Source of the DNA: Bacteroidota bacterium
Lineage (GTDB): Bacteria > Bacteroidota > Bacteroidia > Chitinophagales > Chitinophagaceae
Length of the DNA: 64,000 nucleotides
NCBI GenBank assembly: GCA_013289175.1
Contig: JABDAN010000001.1
Coordinates: 1 to 64,000, forward strand
Direction: 5' to 3'
The first letter of the stretch is position 1; each line of letters begins with the position of its first letter. Below, one piece after another: positions 54,169 to 63,935 of this stretch. The notes under the pieces were generated by a model that had not been told where the DNA came from, made no database searches, and saw only the letters and a program-made list of their open reading frames with translations. The position numbers and the translations under genes are program-made.

Positions 54169-56190
54169 TCAATCCGTTTCGGAAAGCTGGGTACGCGGCC
54201 TGATAAAATCAAGCGGCTTTTTCATAAAATAACGACCCAGAATTCCGAGAAATTCCGGATAATCTTTGAGTTGCACGCCCCGGGATCTTACGGCCACGAT
54301 GAATGCCAGCGAAAAACTGACCAGGAAATTTAGTAATCCAATGGCCAGCACCCCCAGGAATACCACGATCAGCAATCCGGGTTTTACATTTCTGATGCCC
54401 AGCCCATACAAAGCAACCGAAACGTTGCCGGCCGAAATAGTAATGTGCCGGATGTCAAAGGGTACGCCGAGAAACTTGCTCACGATGGACGACATGCCGA
54501 GCATAAACCCGAGCGATATGTTGCCGATCATGGCTCCGGCATTTTTTTCTATAAATTTTACACGCCGCAAACGTTTCTCCGGACTGGCACCCGCCCGCCA
54601 CCAGGGATGATTCTTGAGTCTTTCTCCGATCTGACCATAAAGGATTTTGTTTTGGACATAGCCGGCGATGATCCCGCTCAAAAAAAGAAAAACTCCGGTG
54701 TTGCAGGCATAGAGCAAAGAAAGACTGTGCCAGGGATGCTGACTTTCCAGCATTGCCATCGCCGCTTCTCCTTCCAGGATTTTTGTTTTGGTGAGTACAT
54801 CATACAACCAGGCCAAAAAAAAGGTTCCGGGAAATACGATGACGAGGTTTCCAATAAAGGAAGCGATCTGACTACGGGAAACCCTGGCCACGGTGATGGC
54901 CAGGTTGTAAAGATTGGGTTTATAGGTATTCCCTTTGGTATCCAGTGAACTGGCGACCGCGCTTGCCGTAAAAGCGGGTTGTTTGGTAGCCAGCGTAGAA
55001 CCGGTTGCGTCGATGATCAAAAAACCGATGCTGTAATTCACACTGTATGCAAACCCATGCCAGAATATCGGGAGTTCCACTTTGGTCAGGAGGTTTTTGA
55101 ACAAAGCAATGAAAGCCGTTATGCCGCCTCCTTTCATGGCACTCCACATCATTTTTCGATATTCCTTCCTGGTCGTGGTGATATAATGGCTTCCCTTGGA
55201 TCCCTTGTGCTCGGCGATCTGATAGGCCACATAACCCAGTGACTGGGAAAGAAATTCCCTGATACTGTTTTTTGTATTCTCGTTTCTGACCAGCGTTTTA
55301 AAAAAAGAAATAAAATTGTCAGAATTAAATTGCGAATTGTCGTCCAGGATATCGGTGATCAGTTCGATGCGTCCCAGTTTATTGCTTAAAATGAGCAAGA
55401 CATAGGTCTGATGGATACTGGTACCGCTGCTGGAATGATTGCGCCGGATATATTCAATGGATTCAATTCCCATTTTTGCCAGGCTATGAAGTCTTTCACT
55501 TTCGGCAGACAGGCTTTCGAGGTCCCCCGAAACGTAGGACCGTTCAATGCGCTGAATCAGATCGATTTGGTTTAGAAAGGGATTGTCATCGATATTCTGG
55601 GATGACAAATGTCTTCTGACTTCTTTTTCAAGACCTAGATGGGCTACCTGAAAACTGAGAATTTTTAAGGACTGCATCAGCTGCAGGAGAATGTGTTTAT
55701 CGTCGACGGAAAAAGCAAGCCCGATGGATTCAAAGAATTTTTTCCACTGATCATGGGCAATCGCTTCCACCCACAGGTAGTCATGGGTATGATGGAATAT
55801 GCGTCCGATTACATATAAAAAATCATTTTCGCTGCGCAGGGAGGGAATGAATTTATGACGAAGCCGGCCGAAAAATTCTGGCCAGAATCCGTTGGCGATC
55901 GGAATGCCACTTTCGGTAAGGGCTGAAGAAAGGTCGGTTTGAATCAATTGGGAAACCAGTGCATTGTGCAGATTGGATAAGACGATGGGATGTTCATCCA
56001 TGATCGCAATCAATGCCTGCAGATTCACGGCTGGATCCTTTCTGTCCTTGGATGGCCGGATGGCTGAGAAAAATGAAATGAGAAATTCCAGCCCACCCTT
56101 TTTATCCCCGATGTGTAAAACCGTACTCCTGCGGGTAACGGATTCGATAAAATCCGCTGATTTTTTTTTCCGGGGAAAGAATATTGGCAT
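54169..56190 (-). CDS. Polytopic membrane protein of the Gcr-type 'site-specific recombinase' family
   Basis: 673 residues. A soluble, helical N-terminal half (about 1-330) is followed by about six hydrophobic segments (GFAYSVNYSIGFLIIDATG, IASFIGNLVIVFPGTFFLAW, YACNTGVFLFLSGIIAGYVQ, FMLGMSSIVSKFLGVPFDIR, and two near the end). This matches the family named after a gonococcal 'site-specific recombinase', but no Tyr or Ser recombinase motifs are visible, so DNA recombination is unlikely. It lies between hutI and ftcD on the same strand, 30 and 37 bases from them. A TTG at 56217 is the alternative start. Confidence 0.8.
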   Translation of the reverse strand: MPIFFPRKKKSADFIESVTRRSTVLHIGDKKGGLEFLISFFSAIRPSKDRKDPAVNLQALIAIMDEHPIVLSNLHNALVSQLIQTDLSSALTESGIPIANGFWPEFFGRLRHKFIPSLRSENDFLYVIGRIFHHTHDYLWVEAIAHDQWKKFFESIGLAFSVDDKHILLQLMQSLKILSFQVAHLGLEKEVRRHLSSQNIDDNPFLNQIDLIQRIERSYVSGDLESLSAESERLHSLAKMGIESIEYIRRNHSSSGTSIHQTYVLLILSNKLGRIELITDILDDNSQFNSDNFISFFKTLVRNENTKNSIREFLSQSLGYVAYQIAEHKGSKGSHYITTTRKEYRKMMWSAMKGGGITAFIALFKNLLTKVELPIFWHGFAYSVNYSIGFLIIDATGSTLATKQPAFTASAVASSLDTKGNTYKPNLYNLAITVARVSRSQIASFIGNLVIVFPGTFFLAWLYDVLTKTKILEGEAAMAMLESQHPWHSLSLLYACNTGVFLFLSGIIAGYVQNKILYGQIGERLKNHPWWRAGASPEKRLRRVKFIEKNAGAMIGNISLGFMLGMSSIVSKFLGVPFDIRHITISAGNVSVALYGLGIRNVKPGLLIVVFLGVLAIGLLNFLVSFSLAFIVAVRSRGVQLKDYPEFLGILGRYFMKKPLDFIRPRTQLSETD

Positions 56191-56220
56191 AAGCAGTGTA
56201 TAATTCCCAATATACAAAGC

Positions 56221-57474
56221 TTAGCCGATCAAATTGCCCCGAAGGATTACTTTATCAATAAGATTTGATCCGAATGAATAAGGAAGATAAGCCAGGGAAG
56301 GCACGGGTTGCGTGATGATCAGATTGGCTAGCATGCCCCGGGAGACCGATCCACAAACATCGCCCAATCCCATCGCATGGGCGCCGTTGATGGTAGCCGC
56401 ATTCAACGCTTCTTCCGGCAACATACTCATTTGGATACAGGACATGGCATATACGATGTTCATATTTCCAGAAGGGGAAGAACCCGGATTATAATCCGAT
56501 GCCAGGGCAATGGCACAACCTGATTCGATTAATTTTCTGGCCGGCGGGAAAGGCATGCGGAGAAAAAATGCAGCGGTGGGTAATAAGGTGCAAATCCCTT
56601 TCCATCCCGATTTTTTAATCAGGGCGATTTCTTCTTCCGGCATGTGTTCCAGATGATCCATCGAAACCGCATTTACCCGAAGAGCTGTTTGGATTCCCCC
56701 GATGGCGTGCAGTTGATTCACGTGAATCTTCGGCAGCAACCCGAAGGACATACCGGAGCGAAGAATGGTTTCCGACTCCTCGGGATTAAAAAAACCTTGT
56801 TCACAAAATACATCGATGTAGTCTGCCAGCTTTTCTTTTGCGATGACCGGCAACATCTCTTCCGTAATTTGTTTGATATAGGCAGCATGGTTGCTGCGAA
56901 AAGCCATGGGGAACGTGTGGGCACCCAAAAAACTGGACCTGATTTCCAGTGAGGATTTTTCCTTTAACCGGCGGATTACCCGAAGCATCTTCAACTCCCC
57001 TTCGAGCGACAAGCCGTAACCACTTTTGATTTCTATGGCACCCGTCCCAGTTCTGGCAACCGCTTCCAATCTCTTCCAGGACTCATCAAAAAGTTCTGAT
57101 TCCGAAATTTCATTTATTTTTTGAACCGTATTCAGAATGCCTCCTCCTTTGGCATTGATCTCCGCATAACCAAGTCCGTGGATTTTATCCACCATTTCGT
57201 TTTCCCGGCTGCCGGTAAATACGATATGGGAATGGCTGTCACACCAGGCTGGAAGCACGAGTCTCCCTGAACAGTCCATTCTATTTTCCGGCAACTGGGA
57301 AAAATCCTGCTCGATGGTATCCATGCTTCCAAAGTCCGCAATTTCGCAACCCTCGATGAGCAACCAGGCATTGTCCAGCCGTGGTACCTCTCTCATCTGA
57401 CTGCCATACAGCGCATGCGCTTCGGAGCGGGTGTTCAGCAGCAGTTTAATATGGGTCAGGAGTAAACTTTGCAT
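56221..57474 (-). CDS. hutI: Imidazolonepropionase
   Basis: Third step of histidine degradation: opens imidazolone propionate to formiminoglutamate. Amidohydrolase fold with the metal ligands His81/His83 in AWCDSHSHIVFTGSRENE, then FLGAHTFPMAF, HVNQLHAIGG, and the Asp in ALASDYNPGSSP. About 417 residues from MQSLLLTHIK. The ATG at 57474 comes seven bases after the hutU stop. A longer frame from 57531 would overlap hutU by 50 bases and lacks family resemblance. Confidence 0.95.
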   Translation of the reverse strand: MQSLLLTHIKLLLNTRSEAHALYGSQMREVPRLDNAWLLIEGCEIADFGSMDTIEQDFSQLPENRMDCSGRLVLPAWCDSHSHIVFTGSRENEMVDKIHGLGYAEINAKGGGILNTVQKINEISESELFDESWKRLEAVARTGTGAIEIKSGYGLSLEGELKMLRVIRRLKEKSSLEIRSSFLGAHTFPMAFRSNHAAYIKQITEEMLPVIAKEKLADYIDVFCEQGFFNPEESETILRSGMSFGLLPKIHVNQLHAIGGIQTALRVNAVSMDHLEHMPEEEIALIKKSGWKGICTLLPTAAFFLRMPFPPARKLIESGCAIALASDYNPGSSPSGNMNIVYAMSCIQMSMLPEEALNAATINGAHAMGLGDVCGSVSRGMLANLIITQPVPSLAYLPYSFGSNLIDKVILRGNLIG

Positions 57475-57481
57475 GAAAGGG

Positions 57482-59137
57482 TTAGAGTTGAAAATCTTCT
57501 TTGGTTTTTTGCGCCAAAGGATAGCCTGCATCGGCGTGACGAATCACACCCAGTCCCGGATCATTGCGCAAAACCCGGGACAATCTGGCCTTTGCCGCCT
57601 CGGTACCATCGGCCACGATTACCATGCCCGCGTGAATACTATAGCCCATACCCACTCCACCGCCGTGATGAAGGCTGACCCAGCTGGCACCACCCGCCGT
57701 GTTGACAAGGGCATTGAGTATGGGCCAATCGGCTACGGCATCGCTGCCGTCCAACATGGCTTCCGTTTCACGATTGGGTGAAGCCACCGACCCGGTATCC
57801 AGGTGATCGCGGCCGATGACGATGGGCGCCGAAACTTTTTTTGTGCGCACCAGCTCGTTAAACGCAAGCCCCGCTTTTTCCCTTTCTCCCTGACCAAGCC
57901 AGCAGATCCGGGCGGGCAGGCCTTGGAAAGCAATTTTTTCTTTGGCCAGTTTTAACCAGCGCTGAAGGGAATGATTTTGCGGAAAAAGGTTCACCATCAA
58001 CTCATCGGTCAGGGCGATATCCTCCGGATTGCCGCTCAGCGCAGCCCACCGAAAGGGTCCTTTGCCTTCACAAAAAAGTGGGCGGATATAGGCCGGTACA
58101 AACCCTGGAAAATCAAATGCATTTTTCAAGCCGTTTTCATGGGCCCTGGCCCGGATATTATTTCCATAGTCAAAGGTGATGGCTCCTTTTTTTTGAAGGG
58201 TCAGCATTTTTTCCACGTGGGTCCTCATGGAAGCATAGGCGTATTCCAGGTATTTTTCCGGATTGGACTCCCGCAAAATTTTGGCTGCTTCAGCAGACAC
58301 TTGGTGAGGCCAGTATCCAATCAGCGGATCATGTGCCGAGGTTTGATCGGTCAGGGTATCGGGAACAATATTTCTTTCCAACAACTTTTCGAGCAGATCC
58401 ACCGCATTGCAGCATACGCCGATGGAATAAGCTTTGTTTTCTTTTTTTGCTTTGAGCGCCAGATCAATGGCCTCATCCATGTCCAGGGTGCCGAAATCCA
58501 GGTATTTTGTTTCCAGTCTTTTTTGGATCCGCCACCATTCCACTTCAGCGATGAGGGCAACGCCCTCATTCATCGTAATGGCCAGCGGTTGAGCTCCGCC
58601 CATACCTCCAAGGCCAGCCGTCACGTTCAGTGTGCCTTTCAGCGATCCGTTGAAATGTTTGTCGGCAGCCGCTGCATAGGTTTCATAAGTACCCTGGACG
58701 ATCCCTTGGGAGCCAATATAAATCCAGGATCCCGCCGTCATCTGTCCGTACATCATCAATCCTTTTTTTTCCAGCTCATCAAAATGTTCCCAGGTGGCCC
58801 ATTTGGGAACGAGCTGAGAATTGGAAAGCAGTATGCGTGGCGCATCGGGATGCGTTTTCATCCGGGCAACCGGTTTGCCACTCTGTATCAAAAGGGTTTC
58901 ATCATTTTCTAAAATTTTCAGGTTGGCGATGATATCGTCCAGGGCTTGAAAATTTCGCGCCGCTTTTCCGCGTCCACCGTATACAATTAGCTCATCGGGT
59001 CGCTCTGCCACTTCAGGATCCAGGTTATTGAGCAACATCCGCAAAGCGGCTTCCTGCACCCATCCCCTGCAACTTAATGTAGACCCAACCGGTGTCTTGT
59101 ACTTGACGGGATCGTATAATGACAATGTTTTTTGCAT
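57482..59137 (-). CDS. hutU: Urocanate hydratase
   Basis: Second step of histidine degradation: adds water to urocanate with a bound NAD+. The 551-residue length is typical. It has the N-terminal [17 protein letters not shown], the NAD Rossmann region [14 protein letters not shown], the catalytic Cys in [11 protein letters not shown], and [17 protein letters not shown] near the end. It starts at the ATG at 59137, four bases after the hutH stop, and is followed by hutI after seven bases. Confidence 0.96.
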   Translation of the reverse strand: MQKTLSLYDPVKYKTPVGSTLSCRGWVQEAALRMLLNNLDPEVAERPDELIVYGGRGKAARNFQALDDIIANLKILENDETLLIQSGKPVARMKTHPDAPRILLSNSQLVPKWATWEHFDELEKKGLMMYGQMTAGSWIYIGSQGIVQGTYETYAAAADKHFNGSLKGTLNVTAGLGGMGGAQPLAITMNEGVALIAEVEWWRIQKRLETKYLDFGTLDMDEAIDLALKAKKENKAYSIGVCCNAVDLLEKLLERNIVPDTLTDQTSAHDPLIGYWPHQVSAEAAKILRESNPEKYLEYAYASMRTHVEKMLTLQKKGAITFDYGNNIRARAHENGLKNAFDFPGFVPAYIRPLFCEGKGPFRWAALSGNPEDIALTDELMVNLFPQNHSLQRWLKLAKEKIAFQGLPARICWLGQGEREKAGLAFNELVRTKKVSAPIVIGRDHLDTGSVASPNRETEAMLDGSDAVADWPILNALVNTAGGASWVSLHHGGGVGMGYSIHAGMVIVADGTEAAKARLSRVLRNDPGLGVIRHADAGYPLAQKTKEDFQL

Positions 59138-59141
59138 GGCG

Positions 59142-60707
59142 TCAGTTTAATGTAAAATCTGGATAATCCTCATTGAGATCTTGGCCCTGGATTGCTGCAA
59201 AATCATCTACCGCACGCACCAGGCCAAATGATTCGATCATGGATTTTATTTTCAGAATATCGTTGGCAAAAATTCTATCCTCCCTGGCAAAACCCACCTG
59301 CTGCCTCACAAAATCATGCGCGTGTTCCAGTATGGTACTGCTGCGCAGCGGTCGGCGAAATTCGATGGCCTGGCAGGCGGTCAGGAGTTCTATTGACAAA
59401 ATATATTCGAGGTTTTCCAAAATCATTTCCATTTTCCGCCCGCTGATGCTTCCCATACTCACGTGATCTTCCTGGCCCAAGGAGGTCGGTATGCTGTCGG
59501 CGCTGGCGGGAAAACAAAGAGTTTTATTTTCGGTTACCAGAGCCGCCGTCGTATACTGGGGAATCATGAAACCACTGTTCAGACCCACGTCCTTCATCAA
59601 CAGCAAGGGCAATCCCCATTTGCCTTCTAGCAACAGATAACAACGGCGATCTGAGATATTTCCTGCTTCTGAAGCGGCAATGGCAGCATAGTCAAGTGGA
59701 ATGGCCAGCGGTTGCCCATGAAAGTTACCCCCGCTGATGGTGTCATCTGCAGAAAAAATCAAAGGATTGTCGGTTACGGCGTTTAGTTCTATCTGGGTAA
59801 GCTCCTTGAGGTGCAGCCAGGCATTTCGGCTCGCCCCATGTACCTGCGGCATACAACGCAGGGAATAGGGATCCTGGACGCGACCGCAATCAATATGGCT
59901 TTGCATGATTTCCGATCCCGACAAGAGTTTTCTCAGACGTTGGGCGACGAGCTGGTTGCCCTTATAGGGTCTTAACTCATGCAGTCGTTCATCGAAGGGA
60001 GATTTGGTTCCTGTAAGTGCCTCCAGACTCATGGCACCGATCAGGTCAGCCGATTCCAGGCAGTTGTGCATTCGCTGGAGGTTGGCCACTGCATAGGCCA
60101 AAATGAACTGAGTGCCATTGATCAGGGCCAGGCCTTCCTTGGGTCCCAGCTGGAGCGGTTCAAGACCATGATCCCGAAGCACGGCTGCACTCGGAATTAT
60201 TTTTTCCTTTACCCAGACTTCTCCCAGGCCAATCAGCGGCAGAAAAAGATGGGCCAAGGGGGCCAGGTCACCGGAGGCGCCGACGGAGCCTTTTTCTGGA
60301 ACAACGGGAGAGATATCCTGATCGATAAACCAACAGATGCGTTCCAAAGTTTCCGGCTGAATGCCGGAATACCCTTGAGCCAGCGACTGCACTTTGGTAA
60401 TCATCATGATTTTGGATAAAAAAGGACGGATATTCTTGCCGACACCGACACTGTGGCTCTGCAAAATTTTATGTTGCAGGGTCCGGGTATCTTCCGCAGA
60501 AATATGGGTGTTGGCCAGCACCCCAAATCCGGTGTTGATGCCGTATACCGTTTTTTCTTCCGACACGATTTTCCGCACATCATCCCGGCTTTTGACGATT
60601 CGGACCATGGCATCACGGGAAAGAACGCCCGACATACGGCCATCGGCTATGGCAATCACTTTGGCAGGTGTCAATTTCTCTTGACCGTAATGAAATAGAT
60701 CGGGCAT
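59142..60707 (-). CDS. hutH: Histidine ammonia-lyase
   Basis: Removes ammonia from histidine to give urocanate, using the self-made MIO group. The MIO triad Ala-Ser-Gly is at residues 144-146 in [15 protein letters not shown], the position known for this family (142-144 in well-studied homologues), which supports the ATG at 60707. It has NTGFG near 58, and [15 protein letters not shown]. The frame continues upstream to 60782, but those 25 residues overlap the divergent glycosyltransferase start and match no family part. It is the first gene of the hut operon. Confidence 0.95.
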   Translation of the reverse strand: MPDLFHYGQEKLTPAKVIAIADGRMSGVLSRDAMVRIVKSRDDVRKIVSEEKTVYGINTGFGVLANTHISAEDTRTLQHKILQSHSVGVGKNIRPFLSKIMMITKVQSLAQGYSGIQPETLERICWFIDQDISPVVPEKGSVGASGDLAPLAHLFLPLIGLGEVWVKEKIIPSAAVLRDHGLEPLQLGPKEGLALINGTQFILAYAVANLQRMHNCLESADLIGAMSLEALTGTKSPFDERLHELRPYKGNQLVAQRLRKLLSGSEIMQSHIDCGRVQDPYSLRCMPQVHGASRNAWLHLKELTQIELNAVTDNPLIFSADDTISGGNFHGQPLAIPLDYAAIAASEAGNISDRRCYLLLEGKWGLPLLLMKDVGLNSGFMIPQYTTAALVTENKTLCFPASADSIPTSLGQEDHVSMGSISGRKMEMILENLEYILSIELLTACQAIEFRRPLRSSTILEHAHDFVRQQVGFAREDRIFANDILKIKSMIESFGLVRAVDDFAAIQGQDLNEDYPDFTLN

Positions 60708-60736
60708 GCGGTTCGGTTCAATTATTTGCTTATGGA

Positions 60737-60744
60737 TATATTTG
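60737..60744 (+). promoter_or_regulatory. Candidate -7 box of the glycosyltransferase gene
   Basis: TATATTTG matches TAnnTTTG 33 bases before the ATG at 60777, inside the 69-base divergent gap with hutH. The -33 region has TTCA rather than TTG. Confidence 0.35.
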
Positions 60745-60776
60745 CGGGCGCCTGATGGCGAATACCCCACAATTTC

Positions 60777-61967
60777 ATGCATAATATCACGAAAATAAAA
60801 CTCTTTAGGATACTTCTTCGGATCACTTATTTACCTGCACTCCTTATTTTGTACCCTTTGGCTCTTTTGAGAAAAAAATCCAGCAACGGTCTTTTCTTTT
60901 TCTTGGATCGTTATTCACTCGGTGGCGCGCAAAGGATTCATCTGGATATACTCCGCGCGATCGCTGACAAGCAAAAACAAGTCTTTTTCACCCGTTATTC
61001 CCCCAATGCCGTTTTCGAAAATGAATTCCAGCGCATTCCAAACAGTGAATTCCACGATATCCACATCGTTTGCGACTGGCTTTTGTTTCGGGCTTTTTCT
61101 GTACATTATTATAGTTTCTACATCAACCGTCACCCCCGTGGTCAGGTCTTCGGGGCGAATTCGACTTTCTTTTACGACATGCTTCCCTTTGTTCGAAAAA
61201 CAATCGTCAAAACGGAACTCCTGCACAATTTCACTTTCGGAAAAAAAGGAATGGAGTTTTTTGGCTTGATGAACATTCGCTATTTGACACATAGAATTGT
61301 CTATGATTTCTACACGCTGGAAAATATTGAAAAACAATACGCCGAATTTCAGTTGGATCCGGCTTATTTAAAACGCATCCTTTTTATTGAGCCCGGCGTG
61401 GATATACCTGCTGAAGAAAACAGAAATTTTGACTTGCCCCTGCGCATAGTTTGCGCTGGCCGGGGAGGTCCCCAAAAAAGGGTCTGGCTTATCGATCGGA
61501 TTGCGGCCCTTTGTTTGGATCAGGCCATACCGGTTCGGTTTCATTTCGCCGGCACATTGATCGCTGAATTGTCACAGCGCGCGAAAGAAGCCGCCCAACT
61601 ATATGGTGAAGTCGGGGATCCTGAAAAAATGGCCTCCATCCTGGCAAATTCAGATATCGCCCTGCTGACCTCCGCTTATGAAGGTTTTCCCATGTTCATC
61701 AAAGAATCCATGGCCCATGGCTGTATTCCCCTTGTTACCGCCCTGCCGGGCAATAAGACGCATATTAAAAACGGGGAGAATGGATTGTTTATAGAGGAAA
61801 TAGTGGATGAGTCGGGGTTGGTGAAAGAGGCGGTCGAAAAAATAACCGGGTTGACCCGGGATAGAATTGAATGTATACGCATCAGTCGAGAAGCATACCG
61901 CTATGCTCAGTTGCATTTCAACCGCTTGGCTTTTAATCAGGCCTATCGAGCCCTTTTGGCTGAGTAA
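60777..61967 (+). CDS. GT-B glycosyltransferase (GT4-like)
   Basis: 396 residues. A hydrophobic N-terminal segment (FRILLRITYLPALLILYPLA) may bind the membrane. After it comes the GT-B acceptor domain start FFFLDRYSLGGAQRIHLDIL. The C-terminal donor domain shows RIVCAGRGGPQKRVWLIDRI and the glutamate motif SAYEGFPMFIKESMAHGCIP, typical of GT4 enzymes. It likely adds a sugar to a lipid-linked or surface glycan. It is divergent from hutH and faces another glycosyltransferase gene at its end. No polysaccharide cluster surrounds them. Confidence 0.85.
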   Translation: MHNITKIKLFRILLRITYLPALLILYPLALLRKKSSNGLFFFLDRYSLGGAQRIHLDILRAIADKQKQVFFTRYSPNAVFENEFQRIPNSEFHDIHIVCDWLLFRAFSVHYYSFYINRHPRGQVFGANSTFFYDMLPFVRKTIVKTELLHNFTFGKKGMEFFGLMNIRYLTHRIVYDFYTLENIEKQYAEFQLDPAYLKRILFIEPGVDIPAEENRNFDLPLRIVCAGRGGPQKRVWLIDRIAALCLDQAIPVRFHFAGTLIAELSQRAKEAAQLYGEVGDPEKMASILANSDIALLTSAYEGFPMFIKESMAHGCIPLVTALPGNKTHIKNGENGLFIEEIVDESGLVKEAVEKITGLTRDRIECIRISREAYRYAQLHFNRLAFNQAYRALLAE

Positions 61968-62033
61968 GGAAGCTTTCTTCCCACCAGGGCGTTGCTGGTG
62001 ATTCCCCATTTCACGGCCCGCACCTGCCCCATT

Positions 62034-62975
62034 CTAACTCGGGCCTTTGGTCCTTAAATAATGCAAGAACATAAAGAACTTCGAAGAAAATCCATTTTTT
62101 AACAGAATTTCCGGTATACGCGTTTGCGTCTTGATCATCGCCGCAACAAAGGGGGGAATATTGCCCGTATATCCCGATCCATTGATTTGAGCCAGGTCTT
62201 TGATCGACAGATTGCGGATAAATCGCCACCAGGAATCAAAAATGGGCAGATACTTGGATGATTGCGGGTCCAACTTCTCATTTAGTAAAAACCGCTCCGG
62301 AATTTCTATCGTTGGTTTACCGAAACTCCTTTGGGTTACCTGGCTTACACTGATACCGATCCGGACCAGGTTTGCCTCAATCCATTCAGCGGAGGGATTT
62401 TTTTTGAGATAGCGGATATAAAAGTCGATATCTACCAGCCATTGGAGGCGCGGGTCGAATTGAACCGCTTCATCCCGCTTAAAAATTACCACACTGGGCG
62501 GACCTATCCGGTTAGCGGCCAAAAGGATTTCCGGGTTCTTTTTAATCCGATCGAGCTGGAATCGATTGATCTTGATTTCCTGTTCTGCGCCGCTGGTAAA
62601 AACATTCGTATATCCTGAAAAATAAAAGGAAGATCGGGCGGTTTGGGTGGCTTCTGCAAATATTTTGAGACTGTCGGACTCCCTAAACCAGTCGTCATCG
62701 TGCATGATCTTAATCCAAGGCCCACGGGATTTTCTTATGGATTCATTCCAATTTTCAGGTGAACCCAGTGTTTGCAGATTTTTAAAATACCGGATACAGG
62801 GATTGAGTACATGTTCTGCGGCCAGGGTTTGAACTTCCCTGCCCGGGCTGTCATCGGTAATGACGATTTCAAAATCACGAAAGGACTGTATTTCAATTGA
62901 ATCCAGCAGTCTTTTGAGATAGGGTGTCCGCTCAAAGGCCGGGATGCAGATTGATATCAACGGGAGACCATCCAT
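62034..62975 (-). CDS. GT2-family glycosyltransferase
   Basis: 313 residues of a GT-A fold. It starts PLISICIPAFERTPYLKRLL and DSIEIQSFRDFEIVITDDSP, with the metal-binding DxD-like element MHDDDWF near residue 92. No helix follows, so it is a soluble or peripheral enzyme. Donor and acceptor are unknown. It is convergent with the GT4-like gene, 66 bases apart. Both probably serve surface glycan synthesis, but they are in opposite directions and may not be co-regulated. Confidence 0.87.
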   Translation of the reverse strand: MDGLPLISICIPAFERTPYLKRLLDSIEIQSFRDFEIVITDDSPGREVQTLAAEHVLNPCIRYFKNLQTLGSPENWNESIRKSRGPWIKIMHDDDWFRESDSLKIFAEATQTARSSFYFSGYTNVFTSGAEQEIKINRFQLDRIKKNPEILLAANRIGPPSVVIFKRDEAVQFDPRLQWLVDIDFYIRYLKKNPSAEWIEANLVRIGISVSQVTQRSFGKPTIEIPERFLLNEKLDPQSSKYLPIFDSWWRFIRNLSIKDLAQINGSGYTGNIPPFVAAMIKTQTRIPEILLKNGFSSKFFMFLHYLRTKGPS

Positions 62976-63074
62976 GGGACAAAAATAGGTTTCTGGCTAA
63001 ATGACGAGTATATTAATATTCCATTATTAAAATATAGCACGAAAATTGTTCAAGTAAAACAGAACATTTCAAAC

Positions 63075-63350
63075 ATGATTATCCAATTTAACCGGAATAT
63101 TCAGTTCAGCAAACTGATCAAGGCCGACGGCAGATTGAGGGAGTTCAATTTCAGAAAAGTAAATGGTCTGGTGGAAGAGCTCTTTACCGTGGATGTTAGC
63201 GATGACCGCGGCAACCGGCTTATGTTTAAAATGCGCAAAGAAGGCAATGACTGGCTGATACTAGCCGACAAGCCCATGCCTGAATGGATATGGAATAACA
63301 GCTTGAGTTTTAACGAGGCCATTGAGGAAGAACTTAAAATATCAGGATAA
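63075..63350 (+). CDS. Small cytosolic protein of unknown function
   Basis: 91 residues without signal peptide or membrane segment. It looks like a small alpha/beta fold: SKLIKADGRLREFNFRKVNG, TVDVSDDRGNRLMFKM, and an acidic C-terminal helix (NEAIEEELKISG). I do not recognise a family; the tone of the sequence resembles small Bacteroidota proteins found next to YdeI-type genes. The YdeI/DUF1905 gene follows 37 bases later on the same strand, so they may be co-transcribed. Confidence 0.6.
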   Translation: MIIQFNRNIQFSKLIKADGRLREFNFRKVNGLVEELFTVDVSDDRGNRLMFKMRKEGNDWLILADKPMPEWIWNNSLSFNEAIEEELKISG

Positions 63351-63387
63351 AGGATTTTATTATATTTATCCCGCGATTTAATGATGA

Positions 63388-63900
63388 ATGGTCCAATTTT
63401 CCGCAGTCATACAACAATTTGAACAACAGGGGGAAAAAACGGGCTGGTCCTATATTACCATTCCCAGCGATATTGCCAGTCAACTAAAACCTGGTTCGAA
63501 AAAATCATTTCGGGTAAAAGGAAAGCTGGATGCTCATCTGATCCAACAGCAGGCACTCCTTCCCATGGGCAACGGAGATTTTATTCTTCCCTTAAAAGCC
63601 AGTCTTCGCAAAGCCATTCACAAGCACAAAGGGGCGATGTTAAAATGCAGTCTGGCTGAAGACATCAAGCCATTGCAGGTTTCCAACGAGTTGGTCGCCT
63701 GTCTTCAGGATGCACCCAAAGCAGAAAAAAAATTTAAAGAGATGCCTCCATCCCATCAAATGTATTACAGCAATTGGATTGAATCGGCAAAGACCGTGCA
63801 TACCAAAGCAAAGAGAATCGGTCTGACGATATTGTCGATGGAAAAAAACCTGACCTTTGCAGAGATGTTAAAATTAAATGCACAATCTGTTAATAAGTAA
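63388..63900 (+). CDS. DUF1905 / YdeI-OmdA domain protein
   Basis: 170 residues. An N-terminal DUF1905 beta domain (FSAVIQQFEQQGEKTGWSYI, with LPMGNGDFILPLKASLRKAI) is followed by the bacteriocin-protection YdeI/OmdA helical part (FKEMPPSHQMYYSNWIESAK, then TVHTKAKRIG). Such proteins have been linked to resistance to certain peptides and stress, but the mechanism is unknown. An out-of-frame ATG at 63381 is ignored. It closes the gene pair with the 91-residue protein. Confidence 0.85.
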   Translation: MVQFSAVIQQFEQQGEKTGWSYITIPSDIASQLKPGSKKSFRVKGKLDAHLIQQQALLPMGNGDFILPLKASLRKAIHKHKGAMLKCSLAEDIKPLQVSNELVACLQDAPKAEKKFKEMPPSHQMYYSNWIESAKTVHTKAKRIGLTILSMEKNLTFAEMLKLNAQSVNK

Positions 63901-63901
63901 A

Positions 63902-63935
63902 TTGGCGTGCATATGCATGTAAACAATTAAATTTG
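63902..63935 (+). promoter_or_regulatory. Predicted promoter for a gene beyond the right edge
   Basis: TTG at 63902-63904 and TAAATTTG at 63928-63935 are 23 bases apart, a full TTG-N23-TAnnTTTG match. The spacer contains a perfect palindrome TGCATATGCA (63908-63917) that might be an operator. No reading frame of note begins before the window ends. Confidence 0.4.

Noticed and set aside
54169-56190. Reading the Gcr-family gene as part of a mobile element
   Set aside because: No catalytic recombinase motifs, no terminal repeats, and it fits tightly between hutI and ftcD.
57971-58912. A 313-codon open frame on the plus strand
   Set aside because: It lies fully inside hutU on the opposite strand, has no family resemblance, and hutU itself is fully conserved.
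60708-60782. Longer N terminus for hutH
   Set aside because: It would shift the MIO triad about 25 residues from its usual position and overlap the divergent glycosyltransferase start.
61982-62000. CACCAG/CTGGTG hairpin between the two glycosyltransferase genes
   Set aside because: Short stem without a T-run; not enough to call a terminator.
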